From Clostridia bacterium (lineage in GTDB: Bacteria; Bacillota; Clostridia; Oscillospirales; Acutalibacteraceae), in contig JAFRUO010000005.1 of the NCBI GenBank assembly GCA_017438845.1, positions 1 through 64,000 on the forward strand: DNA of 64,000 nt. The letters are read 5' to 3'. Made by a program: the position numbers and the translations under genes. The notes beneath the pieces are model-generated. The model was not told the origin of the DNA, searched no databases, and was given only the letters and a program-made list of their open reading frames with translations. This document shows, in pieces, positions 1 to 9,459 of the stretch. Position 1 is the stretch's first letter; every line of letters begins with the position of its first letter.

Positions 1-112
1 CGTAATACGTCAGTATTGCGGGGATTTTGTAATCACTTTATAAACTAAAACTACTTTGCCAAAACTGCTTTGCACCCAAAAATCAGACTGTTTTTCGTTA
101 GAACAATCGCAC

Positions 113-147
113 AAATCGGGGTTAAGGCTGACGCCTAACCCTGATTT
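113..147. repeat. Imperfect inverted repeat (hairpin)
   Basis: A 16-base left arm (113-128) and 15-base right arm (133-147) pair with one mismatch and one bulge around a four-base loop. It lies about 90 bases beyond the stop of the minus-strand gtrA-like gene and could be its terminator, although the T-run after the stem is weak on that strand. No gene is supported in bases 1-237. Confidence 0.45.
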
Positions 148-237
148 TAAGGCAGTTATAGCGGAAAAAAGGCGATTTTTGGGCTAATCATCCTTATGGA
201 CAGCGCCCTAAACGGTTGTCTTAAACTGTTTTTTGGA

Positions 238-801
238 TTATTCAGCCTTTTCTTCTTCTGCTGCTTCTTCCTTCTTTTTCGGGAAGAGGAGCTTATCTAC
301 CGGGAAGTAGAGGAAGAACTGAATTGCGCCGCAGATTGCACCCGAAAGGAAGAGCGCAAGATCCGTGCCGACGTTGTGTGCCTGGAAGAAGTTGATAAGA
401 GTCGGTGAAAGCCAGGCTGAGAAGCAAATAAGCGCAATTGTGAACACAATATAAATCGGAAGTGTAACCGAAATTTTTGCGTCTGAATTGAAGGTCTTGT
501 TTCTGTTGATGAAGAAAGAAACAATCTGCGCTACGATGTTTGCAATGTTCGCCGCAAGGAAAAGGCCGAGGCCCGTAACTGCGCCTGTCTTGGCGTCGGT
601 AGCGTCGTGGAAAATCCACCATGAAAACGCTCTTGTCTGGAACTCCTCACTCATAGGCATTTTAATGAAGATCGGTAAAACGGTCTGAATTACGAATGCG
701 CCGAGTGAAACGACTATAAACTTAACAAACTGCCAGAGGGTTTCAACACCCTTGCCCTTTTCGGCAGCGGCATTGTCAATGCCCTTTAAACCTTTTGCCA
801 T
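238..801 (-). CDS. GtrA-like family membrane protein
   Basis: A 187-residue integral membrane protein with about four hydrophobic segments (near residues 22-46, 73-98, 110-133 and 148-172). The sequence FFINRNKTF at 96-104 resembles the N-[RK]-x-[WF]-x-F signature of GtrA-like proteins, which usually take part in moving or modifying lipid-linked sugars at the membrane. The charged tail is rich in Lys and Glu. A GGGGT ribosome site precedes the ATG and a good promoter lies just upstream, so it is probably transcribed alone. No glycosyltransferase partner is adjacent, so its substrate cannot be inferred. Confidence 0.7.
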   Translation of the reverse strand: MAKGLKGIDNAAAEKGKGVETLWQFVKFIVVSLGAFVIQTVLPIFIKMPMSEEFQTRAFSWWIFHDATDAKTGAVTGLGLFLAANIANIVAQIVSFFINRNKTFNSDAKISVTLPIYIVFTIALICFSAWLSPTLINFFQAHNVGTDLALFLSGAICGAIQFFLYFPVDKLLFPKKKEEAAEEEKAE

Positions 802-845
802 TGGAATTACCCCATTTCTTTTTATTATTTCAAAATTATTTTATC

Positions 846-873
846 ATAATAAAATTTTTATTGCAATAGTCAA
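846..873 (-). promoter_or_regulatory. Sigma-A-type promoter of the GtrA-like gene
   Basis: On the minus strand TTGACT (868-873) and TATTAT (846-851) are 16 bases apart, about 45 bases before the start codon, in the gap between valS and the gtrA-like gene. Confidence 0.55.
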
Positions 874-880
874 ACAGATA

Positions 881-3586
881 TTATTTGTTTTCTATTTTTG
901 CAATAGATTCGTTTATCATGGCGAGCTTATCGGTATATTTTTTAAGCGCCTCTCTCTGAGCTTCGACAACCTTTTCCGGAGCCTTGTTAACAAAGTTGGG
1001 ATTATTAAGCTTTGAGGATACGAAGTCGATATCCTTCTCAACCGCAGCCTTCTCTTTTGAAAGGCGTTCAAGCTCCGCCTTGAAGTCAACAAGCTCGTCC
1101 ATGGGAATGTATATCTTTGCGTCCTCGGTGATAATCGTTACCGCTCCGTCATCGTGATAATCATGAACAAGCTCAACCTCACTTGCCGATGCAAGTCGTT
1201 TAAAGAAATTGCCACTGTTTTCAAAAGCATGGACAGTAGTAGCTTCGATATTAAGCTTTGCCTTCTTTGAGGGCGCAACGTTCATTTCACTTCTGCGGTT
1301 ACGGACTGCCTTAACGGCGGTCATAATCCTTTCCATTTCCGTTTCGTCAGCAGTGAATACAAGCTCGTCCGAGTACTCGCACCACGGTGAAATCATAATT
1401 GACTCGCCCTCGTGAGGAAGCGTCTGCCAGATTTCTTCGGTGATAAACGGCATAAACGGATGAAGAAGCTTTAAGGTGTTGCTCATAACATATACAAGCA
1501 CTGCCCTTGCGGTGCTCTTTGCCGCTTCGTCGTCGGAGTTAAGACGGATTTTCGCAATTTCGATATACCAGTCGCAGAAAACGTCCCAGATGAAGTCATA
1601 AAGCTTCTGAACAGCCATACCGAGTTCGTATTTTTCAAGCGAGTCGGTAACGTCCTTTACGAGCCTGTTATATTTTGAAAGTATCCACTTATCCTCTATG
1701 CTCAGATTATCGGGAATATGCGGAGCAGGCTCATTCTCGCCGAGATTCATAAGTATAAACCTTGCGGCGTTCCAGATTTTGTTTGCAAAATTACGGCTTG
1801 CCTCAACCTTCTCGTCGGAAAAACGCATATCGTTTCCGGGACTGTTGCCCGTTGCAAGGGTAAAGCGGAGTGCGTCTGCGCCGAATTTGTCAATAATCTC
1901 AAGCGGGTCGATACCGTTGCCGAGCGACTTCGACATCTTTCTGCCGAGTGCGTCACGTACAAGTCCGTGAATAAGCACGGTGTCAAACGGCGCCTTGCCC
2001 GTGTACTCAAGGGCGGAGAAAATCATACGGCTTACCCAGAAACCGATAATATCGTAGCCCGTTACAAGGGTGTTCGTCGGGTAATAGTGCTTTAAGTCCT
2101 CCGTTTCCTCGGGCCAGCCGAGAGTTGAAAACGGCCAGAGAGCCGAAGAAAACCAGGTGTCAAGTGTATCGGGATCCTGATTGATATTTTTTGAACCGCA
2201 TTTCGGACAGGCGTCAACATCGGTCTTTGAAACTACGGTTTCTCCGCAATCGTCACAGTACCATGCGGGTATTCTGTGCCCCCACCAGAGCTGACGTGAA
2301 ATGCACCAGTCTCTTGTGCCTCTCATCCAGTTCATATAGTTCTTTGTGAAGCGCTCGGGTACGAATTTGATTTCACCGTCCTCAACGCTTTTGATTGCAG
2401 GCTCAGCCAGCGGCTGCATACGAACAAACCACTGCTTTGAAACCATAGGCTCAATGCTTGTGTGGCAACGGTAGCAGGTGCCGACCTCATGCTTCAAAGG
2501 CTCAATTTCCTTGATATATCCGCCCTTTTCAAGGTCCTCAAGTATAGCCTTTCTTGCGGTCTTTGTATCCATGCCCGCATATTTTCCGCAGTCGAGTACC
2601 TCGGGCTCATTCTCTGCTCCCGCTTTGCCCGAAGCCCTGACAGCGTCCGCCTCAGCTTTTTCCTTTGCGCCCGTTAAATATCCGTCATAAGTGAAGGTAC
2701 GGACTATCGGAAGGTTGTGACGGAGTCCTACCTCAAAGTCGTTGGGGTCATGTGCAGGAGTGATTTTAACGACGCCGGTACCCTTTGTCATATCGGCGTG
2801 TTCGTCACATACAATCGGTATTTCCTTATTAATAAGCGGAAGTATAACGTGGCAGCCGTGAAGATGCTTGTATCTTTCGTCCTCGGCGTTGATGGCAACG
2901 GCGGTATCGCCGAGCATGGTTTCGGGTCTTGTAGTTGCAAGCTCAAGCTTTTCCCCCGTCTCCTTAACCGTATAGAGAAGATGCCAGAAATTCGAGTCCT
3001 GCTCCTCATATTCAACCTCTGCGTCGGAAATAGAGGTGTTGCAGTGAGGGCACCAGTTTACCATTCTGTTGCCTCTGTATATAAGATTCTTTTCATAAAG
3101 GCGTACAAACACCTCACGAACAGCTTTGCTGCAGCCCTCGTCAAGGGTAAAGCGTTCTCTGTCCCAGTCGCAGGAGGAGCCCATTTTCTTAAGCTGTTCT
3201 ATAATTCTGCCGCCGTACTGCTTTTTCCAATCCCATGCTCTCTCAAGGAATTTTTCTCTTCCGAGATCCTCCTTGGTAATGCCTTCCTTTCGCATGGCTT
3301 CGACAATCTTTGCCTCGGTTGCAATTGAAGCGTGGTCAGTGCCGGGAAGCCAGAGCGTATCATATCCTGCCATTCTGTGATAGCGGATAAGAATGTCCTG
3401 AAGTGTGTTGTCAAGCGCATGACCCATATGCAGCTGACCCGTGATATTCGGGGGCGGAATGACTATTGTATAAGTCCTTTTGCCCTCTTCGCGTTTTGCG
3501 TGAAAATACTTTTTCTCAAGCCAATCCTTGTAAATACGTTCCTCAACATTTTTAGGATTGTACTGCTTTTCAAGCTCCTTAGACAT
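881..3586 (-). CDS. valS: Valyl-tRNA synthetase
   Basis: 901 residues, the normal length for bacterial ValRS, which charges tRNA-Val and edits misacylated threonine. The class I HIGH signature appears as HMGH near residues 54-57 after PPPNITGQL, and KMSKS occurs in [11 protein letters not shown] near residue 540. The C-terminal 65 residues are a Lys/Glu-rich coiled coil typical of the ValRS tRNA-binding arm. A CxxC...CxxC zinc-type cluster (CDDCGE...CPKCGS) lies in the central part. The ATG at 3586 follows a GGAG site and a T-box leader, so expression should respond to uncharged tRNA-Val. Confidence 0.97.
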   Translation of the reverse strand: MSKELEKQYNPKNVEERIYKDWLEKKYFHAKREEGKRTYTIVIPPPNITGQLHMGHALDNTLQDILIRYHRMAGYDTLWLPGTDHASIATEAKIVEAMRKEGITKEDLGREKFLERAWDWKKQYGGRIIEQLKKMGSSCDWDRERFTLDEGCSKAVREVFVRLYEKNLIYRGNRMVNWCPHCNTSISDAEVEYEEQDSNFWHLLYTVKETGEKLELATTRPETMLGDTAVAINAEDERYKHLHGCHVILPLINKEIPIVCDEHADMTKGTGVVKITPAHDPNDFEVGLRHNLPIVRTFTYDGYLTGAKEKAEADAVRASGKAGAENEPEVLDCGKYAGMDTKTARKAILEDLEKGGYIKEIEPLKHEVGTCYRCHTSIEPMVSKQWFVRMQPLAEPAIKSVEDGEIKFVPERFTKNYMNWMRGTRDWCISRQLWWGHRIPAWYCDDCGETVVSKTDVDACPKCGSKNINQDPDTLDTWFSSALWPFSTLGWPEETEDLKHYYPTNTLVTGYDIIGFWVSRMIFSALEYTGKAPFDTVLIHGLVRDALGRKMSKSLGNGIDPLEIIDKFGADALRFTLATGNSPGNDMRFSDEKVEASRNFANKIWNAARFILMNLGENEPAPHIPDNLSIEDKWILSKYNRLVKDVTDSLEKYELGMAVQKLYDFIWDVFCDWYIEIAKIRLNSDDEAAKSTARAVLVYVMSNTLKLLHPFMPFITEEIWQTLPHEGESIMISPWCEYSDELVFTADETEMERIMTAVKAVRNRRSEMNVAPSKKAKLNIEATTVHAFENSGNFFKRLASASEVELVHDYHDDGAVTIITEDAKIYIPMDELVDFKAELERLSKEKAAVEKDIDFVSSKLNNPNFVNKAPEKVVEAQREALKKYTDKLAMINESIAKIENK

Positions 3587-3611
3587 TTATATATCTCCTT
3601 TAAAGAATATT

Positions 3612-3840
3612 TGTAAAAAAATAATCGCCTCAAAAAATGAGACGAAATTTTCCGTGGTACCACTCAATTTGCCGCAGAGCGCTCCGCGACCTCTTTGACC
3701 TTTAACGCAGGTGACGGCTCTGCTTAATTAAAGCTTCGGCAGAGCAACTCGGGAGCGACGCAAAGCAAACGCTGTACTGCCTTCCAGCAAACGGCAGCTC
3801 TCTGAAACAGTGGGTGTGCTTTTTAATCTCCGTCAGTGTC
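3612..3840 (-). promoter_or_regulatory. T-box leader of valS
   Basis: The minus strand reads through a structured leader to the T-box core GAGTGGTACCACGG (about 3650-3665), which matches the conserved sequence that pairs with the free CCA end of uncharged tRNA. It is followed by a terminator stem (CGTCTC/GAGGCG, 3627-3645) and a T-run. The upstream part holds several pairable segments that would form stem I. I could not fix the specifier codon by eye, but the downstream gene predicts a valine codon. Bounds are approximate. Confidence 0.88.
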
Positions 3841-3881
3841 TTTAACTATTCGGTTTATTTTATCATTTAATACGCAGGGTG

Positions 3882-4370
3882 TCAATTCTCAAAAACGATT
3901 TTGTCCTCATATTCGCTTAAAAACAAGCGGATATCGGTGCCCTCCTTAGTGCTTCCGTTAATAAAAATATTCTCACCCTTGAGTGTGTAGTTTTTAACAT
4001 CGTCAAGGTTGTATGTGTCAAAGCTTACAAAGAAATCATTGCTCTGCTTGCGGTTTGAGCGAATGACATTGCTCTTTTTAAAGTTTTCGGGTATATACTC
4101 GCCCGAAGAGCCGTCGGTGAGGTTGAACGAATAGGTGTTAAAGTCGTAAAACCAAGGTTTTACGGTGCCCGTAACCTCCAGGTGATAAAGCCTGTCGCTG
4201 TTTTTGTCAAGCTTTTCGGTAACCGATATTTTATATACGGTAAAATCAAGCTTATGCCAACGGTTTTTCATAAGATTGACCCCGAGAATAAACATGGAAA
4301 TCAACACGACAACCGTCAGCACCATAAACAGGCCGACTACCGCCTTCTTTGTCTGCTTGCTCATTGCCAC
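3882..4370 (-). CDS. Hypothetical membrane-anchored protein
   Basis: 162 residues with one N-terminal membrane segment (about 10-32) and an outward-facing domain of roughly 130 residues. That domain alternates hydrophobic and polar residues in a pattern suggesting beta strands. No catalytic motif or known family was recognised. It sits between comF and the valS leader, 36 bases from comF, and may share its transcript. The start ATG is followed by another ATG two codons later; the first is used here. Confidence 0.6.
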   Translation of the reverse strand: MAMSKQTKKAVVGLFMVLTVVVLISMFILGVNLMKNRWHKLDFTVYKISVTEKLDKNSDRLYHLEVTGTVKPWFYDFNTYSFNLTDGSSGEYIPENFKKSNVIRSNRKQSNDFFVSFDTYNLDDVKNYTLKGENIFINGSTKEGTDIRLFLSEYEDKIVFEN

Positions 4371-4406
4371 ACCTCACAGACATTCATTTTTATTTACTAA
4401 CGTATT

Positions 4407-5141
4407 TTACCAATATTCCTCGTCCGTGTCAATATCCTGTTTGCTTTTAGTGATGGCAAACGTAAGACAGTCAACATATTGCGCGCCGCGGAATCTGAGC
4501 ATTTTTGCACATTCGTCAACAGTGGCTCCCGAGGTTTTTATGTCGTCAATAATCAGGATTTTTTTGCCCTTCACCTCGTTTTTATCCACGACTTCATACA
4601 CGCCGAAAACGTTGCCTTTTCTCGTAACAGTACCGGTCAGGTGCTGACGGTCCGTGTCAAAGATTCTCTTAAGCAGCTCCCTGCACTCGATGCCCGTAAT
4701 TTCGGAAAGACTTCTTGCAAGCAGCTCACTGCAGTTAAACTCACGCCTGCGCTTTTGTTTTTTTGAAAACGGGATAAAAGTAATATAGTCATATTCCCTT
4801 TCTCCGAGTCGGTTTTCAAGCGTTTTTGCCATATCCTGAGCAAAGCTGTCCGACAGATAATATATGCCCTTGAATTTAAATCTTCCGACAGCCTTTTTGA
4901 TTGCTCCCTCATAATAAAACGGGGCTGCAGCCATTTCGTAGAAATGCGACTTCTTTTTGCAGACGCAATCCTTCTCGTTACATCCGCAGTGCATACACAC
5001 CGGGTCTTTGATTTCGGGCAACTGCTCACAGTCCGAACAGACAGTACGCTCCGGCTTTATGACCTTACCGCAATACTTACAACGCCTTGGAAAAACGGAG
5101 CAGAGAAAATAATCAATCAAAGAGTTTCTTCTAATCTCCAT
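4407..5141 (-). CDS. ComF-family phosphoribosyltransferase-like protein
   Basis: 244 residues. The N-terminus carries paired cysteine motifs (CKYC, CSDC, CMHC and CVC within residues 21-61), a zinc-ribbon arrangement typical of ComF. The C-terminal half holds the PRPP-binding signature ILIIDDIKTSGAT (195-207). ComF proteins assist DNA uptake or recombination in competent bacteria; the biochemical activity in clostridia is unknown. The start overlaps the last 11 bases of recD2, so the two are probably translationally coupled and both act in DNA handling. Confidence 0.85.
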   Translation of the reverse strand: MEIRRNSLIDYFLCSVFPRRCKYCGKVIKPERTVCSDCEQLPEIKDPVCMHCGCNEKDCVCKKKSHFYEMAAAPFYYEGAIKKAVGRFKFKGIYYLSDSFAQDMAKTLENRLGEREYDYITFIPFSKKQKRRREFNCSELLARSLSEITGIECRELLKRIFDTDRQHLTGTVTRKGNVFGVYEVVDKNEVKGKKILIIDDIKTSGATVDECAKMLRFRGAQYVDCLTFAITKSKQDIDTDEEYW

Positions 5142-7344
5142 CGTTGAGCAACATCTCCTTGAGCATAGAATAACGTCTTGTCTTTTTGTCGTTTTTCGCC
5201 ATTTCGTATATTTCGGCAGAGGAGCCTACAATAATAAGGTTTTCCTTAGCCCTGGTAACTGCGGTATACAGAAGGTTTCTGTATTTAAGCTGAGGAATAA
5301 CCGAAACCGCAGGCATTATTACGCATTTAAACTCACTGCCCTGACTTTTGTGAACGGTGACGGCATAAGCGAGCTCAAGCTCGGTAAGCTGTTCGCGGGC
5401 ATATGTCGCCTCACGCTCGTCGTCAAAAAGCACTACGGCATACTCTTGGCGCCTGTCAATACTTTTAATTACGCCTATGTCTCCGTTGAAAATGCCCTGA
5501 CCGAGTTCCTTGCCGCGTTCCCAACCGATGTCATAATTGTTTTTAATCTGCATTACCTTATCGTTTTCTCTGAAAACACGGTAGCCTGCATGAATTTCAT
5601 TTTTACCCCTTTCGGCAGGGTTAACAAGCTCCTGGAGCATAACGTTCAGCCTCACCGTGCCTGCCTCGCCCTTTTTGGACGGGCATATAACCTGAATATC
5701 GGTAAACGGCGAATAGCCGTAAGCGTTAGGAAGCCGTTTTGAATAAAGCTCCGCTACCGTTTGCGCCGCAGACGAAGCGTTGCTTCGTTCCATGAGAAAA
5801 AAGTCGCTGTTTTTGTTGTCGGTAACAATAGGCTCCCCTTTGACAATCCGGTGTGCGTTTGTGACAATCAGACTGTTCATCGCCTGTCTGAAAACCTCGT
5901 TAAGACACACCACGGGCAGAAGCTTTGAGCCTATCAAATCCGAAAGCACGTTTCCGGCTCCTACGGGCGGAAGCTGGTCGGAGTCGCCGACCATAATCAG
6001 CCTGCATCCAAAAGGAAGCGCGGAAAGCAGTGAAGCAAAAAGACTGATGTCAACCATTGAAAGCTCGTCCACAATAAGGGCCTCACAATCAAGCGGATTT
6101 CTGATATTTCGTTTAAAGGCGGGTCTGTCGCTCTCATCCCATTCCACCTCAAGCAGGCGGTGAATGGTTTTTGCCTCCCGTCCGGTAAGCTCGCTCATTC
6201 TCTTTGCCGCTCTGCCTGTCGGGGCACAAAGGGCAATATCAAGCCCCTCGTTTTCAAAAAGCTTTATTATTCCGTTGAGCGTAGTGGTCTTGCCTGTACC
6301 GGGACCTCCCGTAAGAATAAGCATTCCTCGGTTTACGGCAGTCTGAATAGCCTCCTTCTGATTCTCGGCGTACTCAATTTTAAGCTCTGCCTCAACCGCT
6401 TCAATTTCCTTGTAAAGGGTTTTTCGCTCGGGCGGCGGAAAGCGCAGAAGCAACTTTATTCGGTCGCTGATGGTCTTTTCCTCAATATACGCCTCCGTGA
6501 GAAAAACAAATTCCTTTTCGCCCGATTTTCTTACCGTAAGCCTGCCTGCTTGAGTCAGCTCGTCTATTGCTATATCAGCCGCATCCTCGCTTGTCGAGAG
6601 GTAGTCGGCGGCTGTTTTAACAAGCTTTTGCCTGGGCAAACAGGTGTGACCGTCGGTGTAAAGATTATGAGTAACAATATGTATAAGCCCCGCCCTGATT
6701 CTGCACATGGCGTCGGGAGGGTTCGGAATATTCTGACTGATAACCTCCGCGCGCTCAAAGCTTATCCCCGTCCCGGGCACGCACAAATCAAAGGGGTTTT
6801 CAAGCACACGCTCCACCGCCCTCTGACCGAAAAGCTTAAACGCCTTAATACATTCGGACGCTGTCATTCCGTATTCCTCAAGGCTCATCATAATTGTTCT
6901 TACCGAGAATTGCTCACGAAAGCTCTTTGACATTTTTTTAGCCTTTTCAAGCGAGATACCTTTTATCTTGGCAAGCGCTTCGGGCTGATTTTCAAGCACG
7001 TCAAAGCTGTCCTCGCCGAAGGTCCTGATTATTTTTTCCGCCGTTGAAGGTCCGATGCCCTTTACCGCTCTGCTTGCAAGGTAGTTATACAGCTGTTCGG
7101 TGGTATGCGGCAGGTCACGCTCATAACTTTCGGCTTTAAACTGCCTTCCGAAGGTGCTGTGAAAGGTCCACTGACCCGACAGCTTAACCTGCTCTCCGAC
7201 GGAAATATCGGCAAAAACACCGACGGCCGTAACGAGCTCGTCGTCACAGCCTACCTCAAGCACGGTATATCCGTTCTGTTCGTTGCGGAACTTGATGTCC
7301 TCAACCGTACCGCTTATTATTTCTCTGTTTTCACCGTCGTTCAT
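5131..7344 (-). CDS. recD2: RecD2-type ATP-dependent DNA helicase
   Basis: 737 residues, the usual RecD2 length. The order is an N-terminal OB-like domain (about 1-75), helix-hairpin-helix repeats (about 85-145, with VKGIGPSTAEKI and IKGISLEKA), the superfamily 1B core with Walker A GGPGTGKT (345-352) and Walker B VDELSMVD (about 415), and the C-terminal motif VTVHKSQGSEF (about 680). RecD2 proteins are 5'-3' helicases that work without RecBC. The start overlaps the preceding 111-residue gene by four bases (ATGA) and comF overlaps its end, giving a three-gene coupled unit. Confidence 0.95.
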   Translation of the reverse strand: MNDGENREIISGTVEDIKFRNEQNGYTVLEVGCDDELVTAVGVFADISVGEQVKLSGQWTFHSTFGRQFKAESYERDLPHTTEQLYNYLASRAVKGIGPSTAEKIIRTFGEDSFDVLENQPEALAKIKGISLEKAKKMSKSFREQFSVRTIMMSLEEYGMTASECIKAFKLFGQRAVERVLENPFDLCVPGTGISFERAEVISQNIPNPPDAMCRIRAGLIHIVTHNLYTDGHTCLPRQKLVKTAADYLSTSEDAADIAIDELTQAGRLTVRKSGEKEFVFLTEAYIEEKTISDRIKLLLRFPPPERKTLYKEIEAVEAELKIEYAENQKEAIQTAVNRGMLILTGGPGTGKTTTLNGIIKLFENEGLDIALCAPTGRAAKRMSELTGREAKTIHRLLEVEWDESDRPAFKRNIRNPLDCEALIVDELSMVDISLFASLLSALPFGCRLIMVGDSDQLPPVGAGNVLSDLIGSKLLPVVCLNEVFRQAMNSLIVTNAHRIVKGEPIVTDNKNSDFFLMERSNASSAAQTVAELYSKRLPNAYGYSPFTDIQVICPSKKGEAGTVRLNVMLQELVNPAERGKNEIHAGYRVFRENDKVMQIKNNYDIGWERGKELGQGIFNGDIGVIKSIDRRQEYAVVLFDDEREATYAREQLTELELAYAVTVHKSQGSEFKCVIMPAVSVIPQLKYRNLLYTAVTRAKENLIIVGSSAEIYEMAKNDKKTRRYSMLKEMLLNDGD

Positions 7345-7676
7345 CCGATTATTTCCTCAATCTGGTCTTTGTCTACAAGAAATATCCCGTTTGTTTTTCT
7401 GCAGATGTTAAGGCAGGTAAGTTTCTGCTCGTCGCTCATGCCGGTGTTTACCACGAGCACCTTTCCGAACTGAGTGTCGCCGAGCAAATCAATTTTCATC
7501 TTTGCCTGATATGCGGCGGAGGCAAGCTTCTCTCCGCATTGCTTTGAGGGTATTATTATGTAATAATCATACCGCTTCTTAGGCACAAGACTTTTCAGCA
7601 TAACAGCGTACGAAAGCGCAAGTGTTCCGAAAAGCACAAGGCACAGAAAAACAACCGCAAAAAACACCCTCAACAT
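7341..7676 (-). CDS. Hypothetical single-pass membrane protein
   Basis: 111 residues with one hydrophobic segment (about 4-27) and a soluble domain of about 80 residues that has an alternating strand/helix look (YYIIIPSK..., GKVLVVNTG...). No family was recognised. It overlaps recD2 by four bases and is therefore almost certainly co-translated with it. Its ribosome site (GAGGTGA) falls inside a short hairpin downstream of rnpB. Confidence 0.6.
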   Translation of the reverse strand: MLRVFFAVVFLCLVLFGTLALSYAVMLKSLVPKKRYDYYIIIPSKQCGEKLASAAYQAKMKIDLLGDTQFGKVLVVNTGMSDEQKLTCLNICRKTNGIFLVDKDQIEEIIG

Positions 7677-7683
7677 AAAATCA

Positions 7684-7703
7684 CCTCATAACATAGTATG
7701 AGG
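7684..7703 (-). terminator. Hairpin between rnpB and the next gene
   Basis: CCTCATA and TATGAGG form a perfect 7-bp stem with a six-base loop just after the rnpB 3' end. On the minus strand it is followed by TGATTTT. It may end the rnpB transcript. The right arm also contains the GAGG of the downstream ribosome site. Confidence 0.5.
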
Positions 7704-7716
7704 CGACAAGAAAAAT

Positions 7717-8047
7717 GTGAGCAGCCCTGTAAGCCGAGTTCTGTCATTTAAAGCAATTATCTATCTACGCACACCGTTACCGATGTGCTCAAGCCATCCT
7801 TCGAAGTATCTGCCCAGCTGACAACTTCAGTCGATGTTGCATCGGGTAGGGTTTACTTGGCAATATTGTTACCAATATCCCGGTGAGCTCTTACCTCGCC
7901 TTTCCACCCTTACCGTTAAAAACGGCGGTATATCTCTATGCACTTTCCCGGAGGTCACCCTCGGCGGCCGTTAGCCGTTACCCTGCTGTGTGATGCTCGG
8001 ACTTTCCTCACGAACCAAAAGTTCCCGCAATTGCTCAGCCTGCTCAC
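7717..8047 (-). ncRNA. rnpB: RNase P RNA
   Basis: About 331 bases. The minus strand starts GTGAGCAG and ends CTGCTCAC, forming the closing P1-like helix. It contains the universal block GAGGAAAGTCCGAGC near the 5' end and ACAGAACTCGGCTTA near the 3' end, which together form the P4 catalytic core. This RNA cleaves the 5' leader of pre-tRNAs. Plus-strand ORFs across this stretch are not genes. Confidence 0.95.
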
Positions 8048-8054
8048 ATATTTT

Positions 8055-8083
8055 ATTTTATTATAATTTCATTCGCTTGTCAA
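8055..8083 (-). promoter_or_regulatory. rnpB promoter inside the end of the pdaA-like gene
   Basis: Minus-strand TTGACA (8078-8083) and TAAAAT (8055-8060) are separated by 17 bases and place transcription start at the first base of rnpB. The -35 hexamer is made of the Leu and Thr codons just before the stop of the pdaA-like gene. Confidence 0.85.
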
Positions 8084-9094
8084 TTCCCCGTAATCACGCA
8101 GAGAGCAAAACTCATAACCCCGGCTGCGCGCAGTGTCTATTATTTCGGGTAGTGCCGCCGCATTGTCGGGAGAAACGGCGTGAAGCAGAATCACTGCGCC
8201 CGGGTGAAGCCTTGCACAAACCGTCTTTACGGCGTAATCCTTTCCCTTGCCGGCGTTTATATCCCAGTCGGCATACGCAAGCGACCAGAATACGCATTTA
8301 TACCCGAGTGAGTTAACAAGATTCAGCGCACATTCCGAATACTCGCCCATCGGGAAACGGAAATAAGGCTCACTGTAGCCGAAATTGATTCTTAAATAAT
8401 CATCCATTCCCTTTATTTCCTGAGCCATTTCTACTCGTGAAAGCTCCGCAAAGGACGGATGCGTAACGGAGTGGTTACCTACAATGTGTCCCTCGTTTAT
8501 CATTCGTGCAATTATTTCGGGATTACTTTTTACCTCGTCAAGCGTACAGAAAAAGGCGGCGTTTACATCCTTTTCCTTCAAAACATCAAGCACCTTTTCG
8601 GTGTAGCCGTTTTCATAGCCGCAGTCAAAGGTAAGATAAAGAACCTTGTCCTTTGACACGGTATCAAGCGCAAGAGCGTCAAATCCGTTTTCATCAAAGA
8701 ATTTCTGGTTGTTGACCGACTGCTCGTTGGGCTTGCCGTCCTTAGCCACTCCGAAGCCGTATTCATGTTTTTTCTCGGATAATCCCCTTGTGTTGTCGGG
8801 GTCCTCTATTTTAAAATCCCTTAACATAAGAGGCTCAAGTCCGGTATAGGTTTTTCCGTTGCCGAGCACCGCGGTCGCCGACGAGGCTTTTAAAACGAAG
8901 CTGCCGTCATCGGGCTCTTCCGCTTCGGTCATATCCTCCGGTACTGCGCTCGGAAGCGTGTCTGCTTCGGTGCTTATTGAGTCCGCCTCACTCTGAATTC
9001 TGCCGTCCTCCTCTCCTGCAAGCTTGCAGGAGGAAAGCGCGCACAGCCCTAATAACACCGACATTATTATTGATACAATCTTAATTTTGTTCAC
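8069..9094 (-). CDS. pdaA: PdaA-like polysaccharide deacetylase (lipoprotein)
   Basis: 341 residues from a GTG start at 9094. I chose it because AGGGG lies nine bases upstream and an upstream ATG would fall inside a palindrome. A signal peptide ends in the lipobox LSSC. The NodB fold has TFDCGYENGYTEKVLDVL (motif 1), NHSVTHPSF (metal-binding His pair), RFPMGEYSE, WSLAYADW and HPGAVILLHAVS. This layout matches PdaA, which removes acetyl groups from peptidoglycan MurNAc during muramic-delta-lactam formation in the spore cortex. The usual TFD-D metal/base pair is TFD-C here, so activity deserves a check. An outer-envelope location is expected. Confidence 0.82.
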   Translation of the reverse strand: MNKIKIVSIIMSVLLGLCALSSCKLAGEEDGRIQSEADSISTEADTLPSAVPEDMTEAEEPDDGSFVLKASSATAVLGNGKTYTGLEPLMLRDFKIEDPDNTRGLSEKKHEYGFGVAKDGKPNEQSVNNQKFFDENGFDALALDTVSKDKVLYLTFDCGYENGYTEKVLDVLKEKDVNAAFFCTLDEVKSNPEIIARMINEGHIVGNHSVTHPSFAELSRVEMAQEIKGMDDYLRINFGYSEPYFRFPMGEYSECALNLVNSLGYKCVFWSLAYADWDINAGKGKDYAVKTVCARLHPGAVILLHAVSPDNAAALPEIIDTARSRGYEFCSLRDYGELTSE

Positions 9095-9108
9095 TTTTAT
9101 TTCCCCTC

Positions 9109-9128
9109 GGCCTGCTTTAAAGCAGGCC
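9109..9128 (-). terminator. Perfect 20-bp palindrome
   Basis: GGCCTGCTTT followed directly by its exact complement. It sits between the small 57-residue gene and the pdaA-like gene. It lacks a clear T-run on the minus strand, so it may be a weak terminator or an RNA-stabilising stem. Confidence 0.45.
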
Positions 9129-9134
9129 ATTTCA

Positions 9135-9308
9135 TCACATCAAGCTCTGCATATTGTCAACAATTCCCGTAAAGGAATTCAGAGCCTTCTTTGCAAATTT
9201 CTTTGCGCCTCTTCTAAGCGAGCTGTTCATGGCGGCTGAGCCGATTGCAACGGCAGCCGCACCCGTAGCAAGACTTATTGACAAAGCCTTAGCGGTTGAC
9301 ATTTTCAT
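9135..9308 (-). CDS. Small basic membrane-associated protein
   Basis: 57 residues from the ATG at 9308, which has GGGGTGATAAA directly upstream. A hydrophobic, Ala-rich stretch (about 5-27) is followed by a basic segment (RRGAKKFAKKAL) and an amphipathic C-terminus. It could be a small membrane peptide; no family was recognised. An in-frame extension to 9374 has no good ribosome site and is not used. Confidence 0.55.
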   Translation of the reverse strand: MKMSTAKALSISLATGAAAVAIGSAAMNSSLRRGAKKFAKKALNSFTGIVDNMQSLM

Positions 9309-9459
9309 TTTATCACCCCATTTTGTATTGATTGTTAATAGCTTTTGCAAAACGGGCAATAAAAAACGTAGCAATATTTTACTTGTAAATTTATTTCGTT
9401 GTTTTATTTTTCCAAAAAATATGATACAATATATTAATCAAAACTAAACGGAGACGAAA

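Noticed and set aside
2717..3328. 203-codon plus-strand frame
   Set aside because: Antisense to valS, which is conserved throughout this stretch.
6160..6930. 256-codon plus-strand frame
   Set aside because: Antisense to recD2; no homology-like motifs and no ribosome site.
7990..8316. 108-codon plus-strand frame over rnpB and the end of the pdaA-like gene
   Set aside because: Crosses a structural RNA and a well-supported gene on the other strand.
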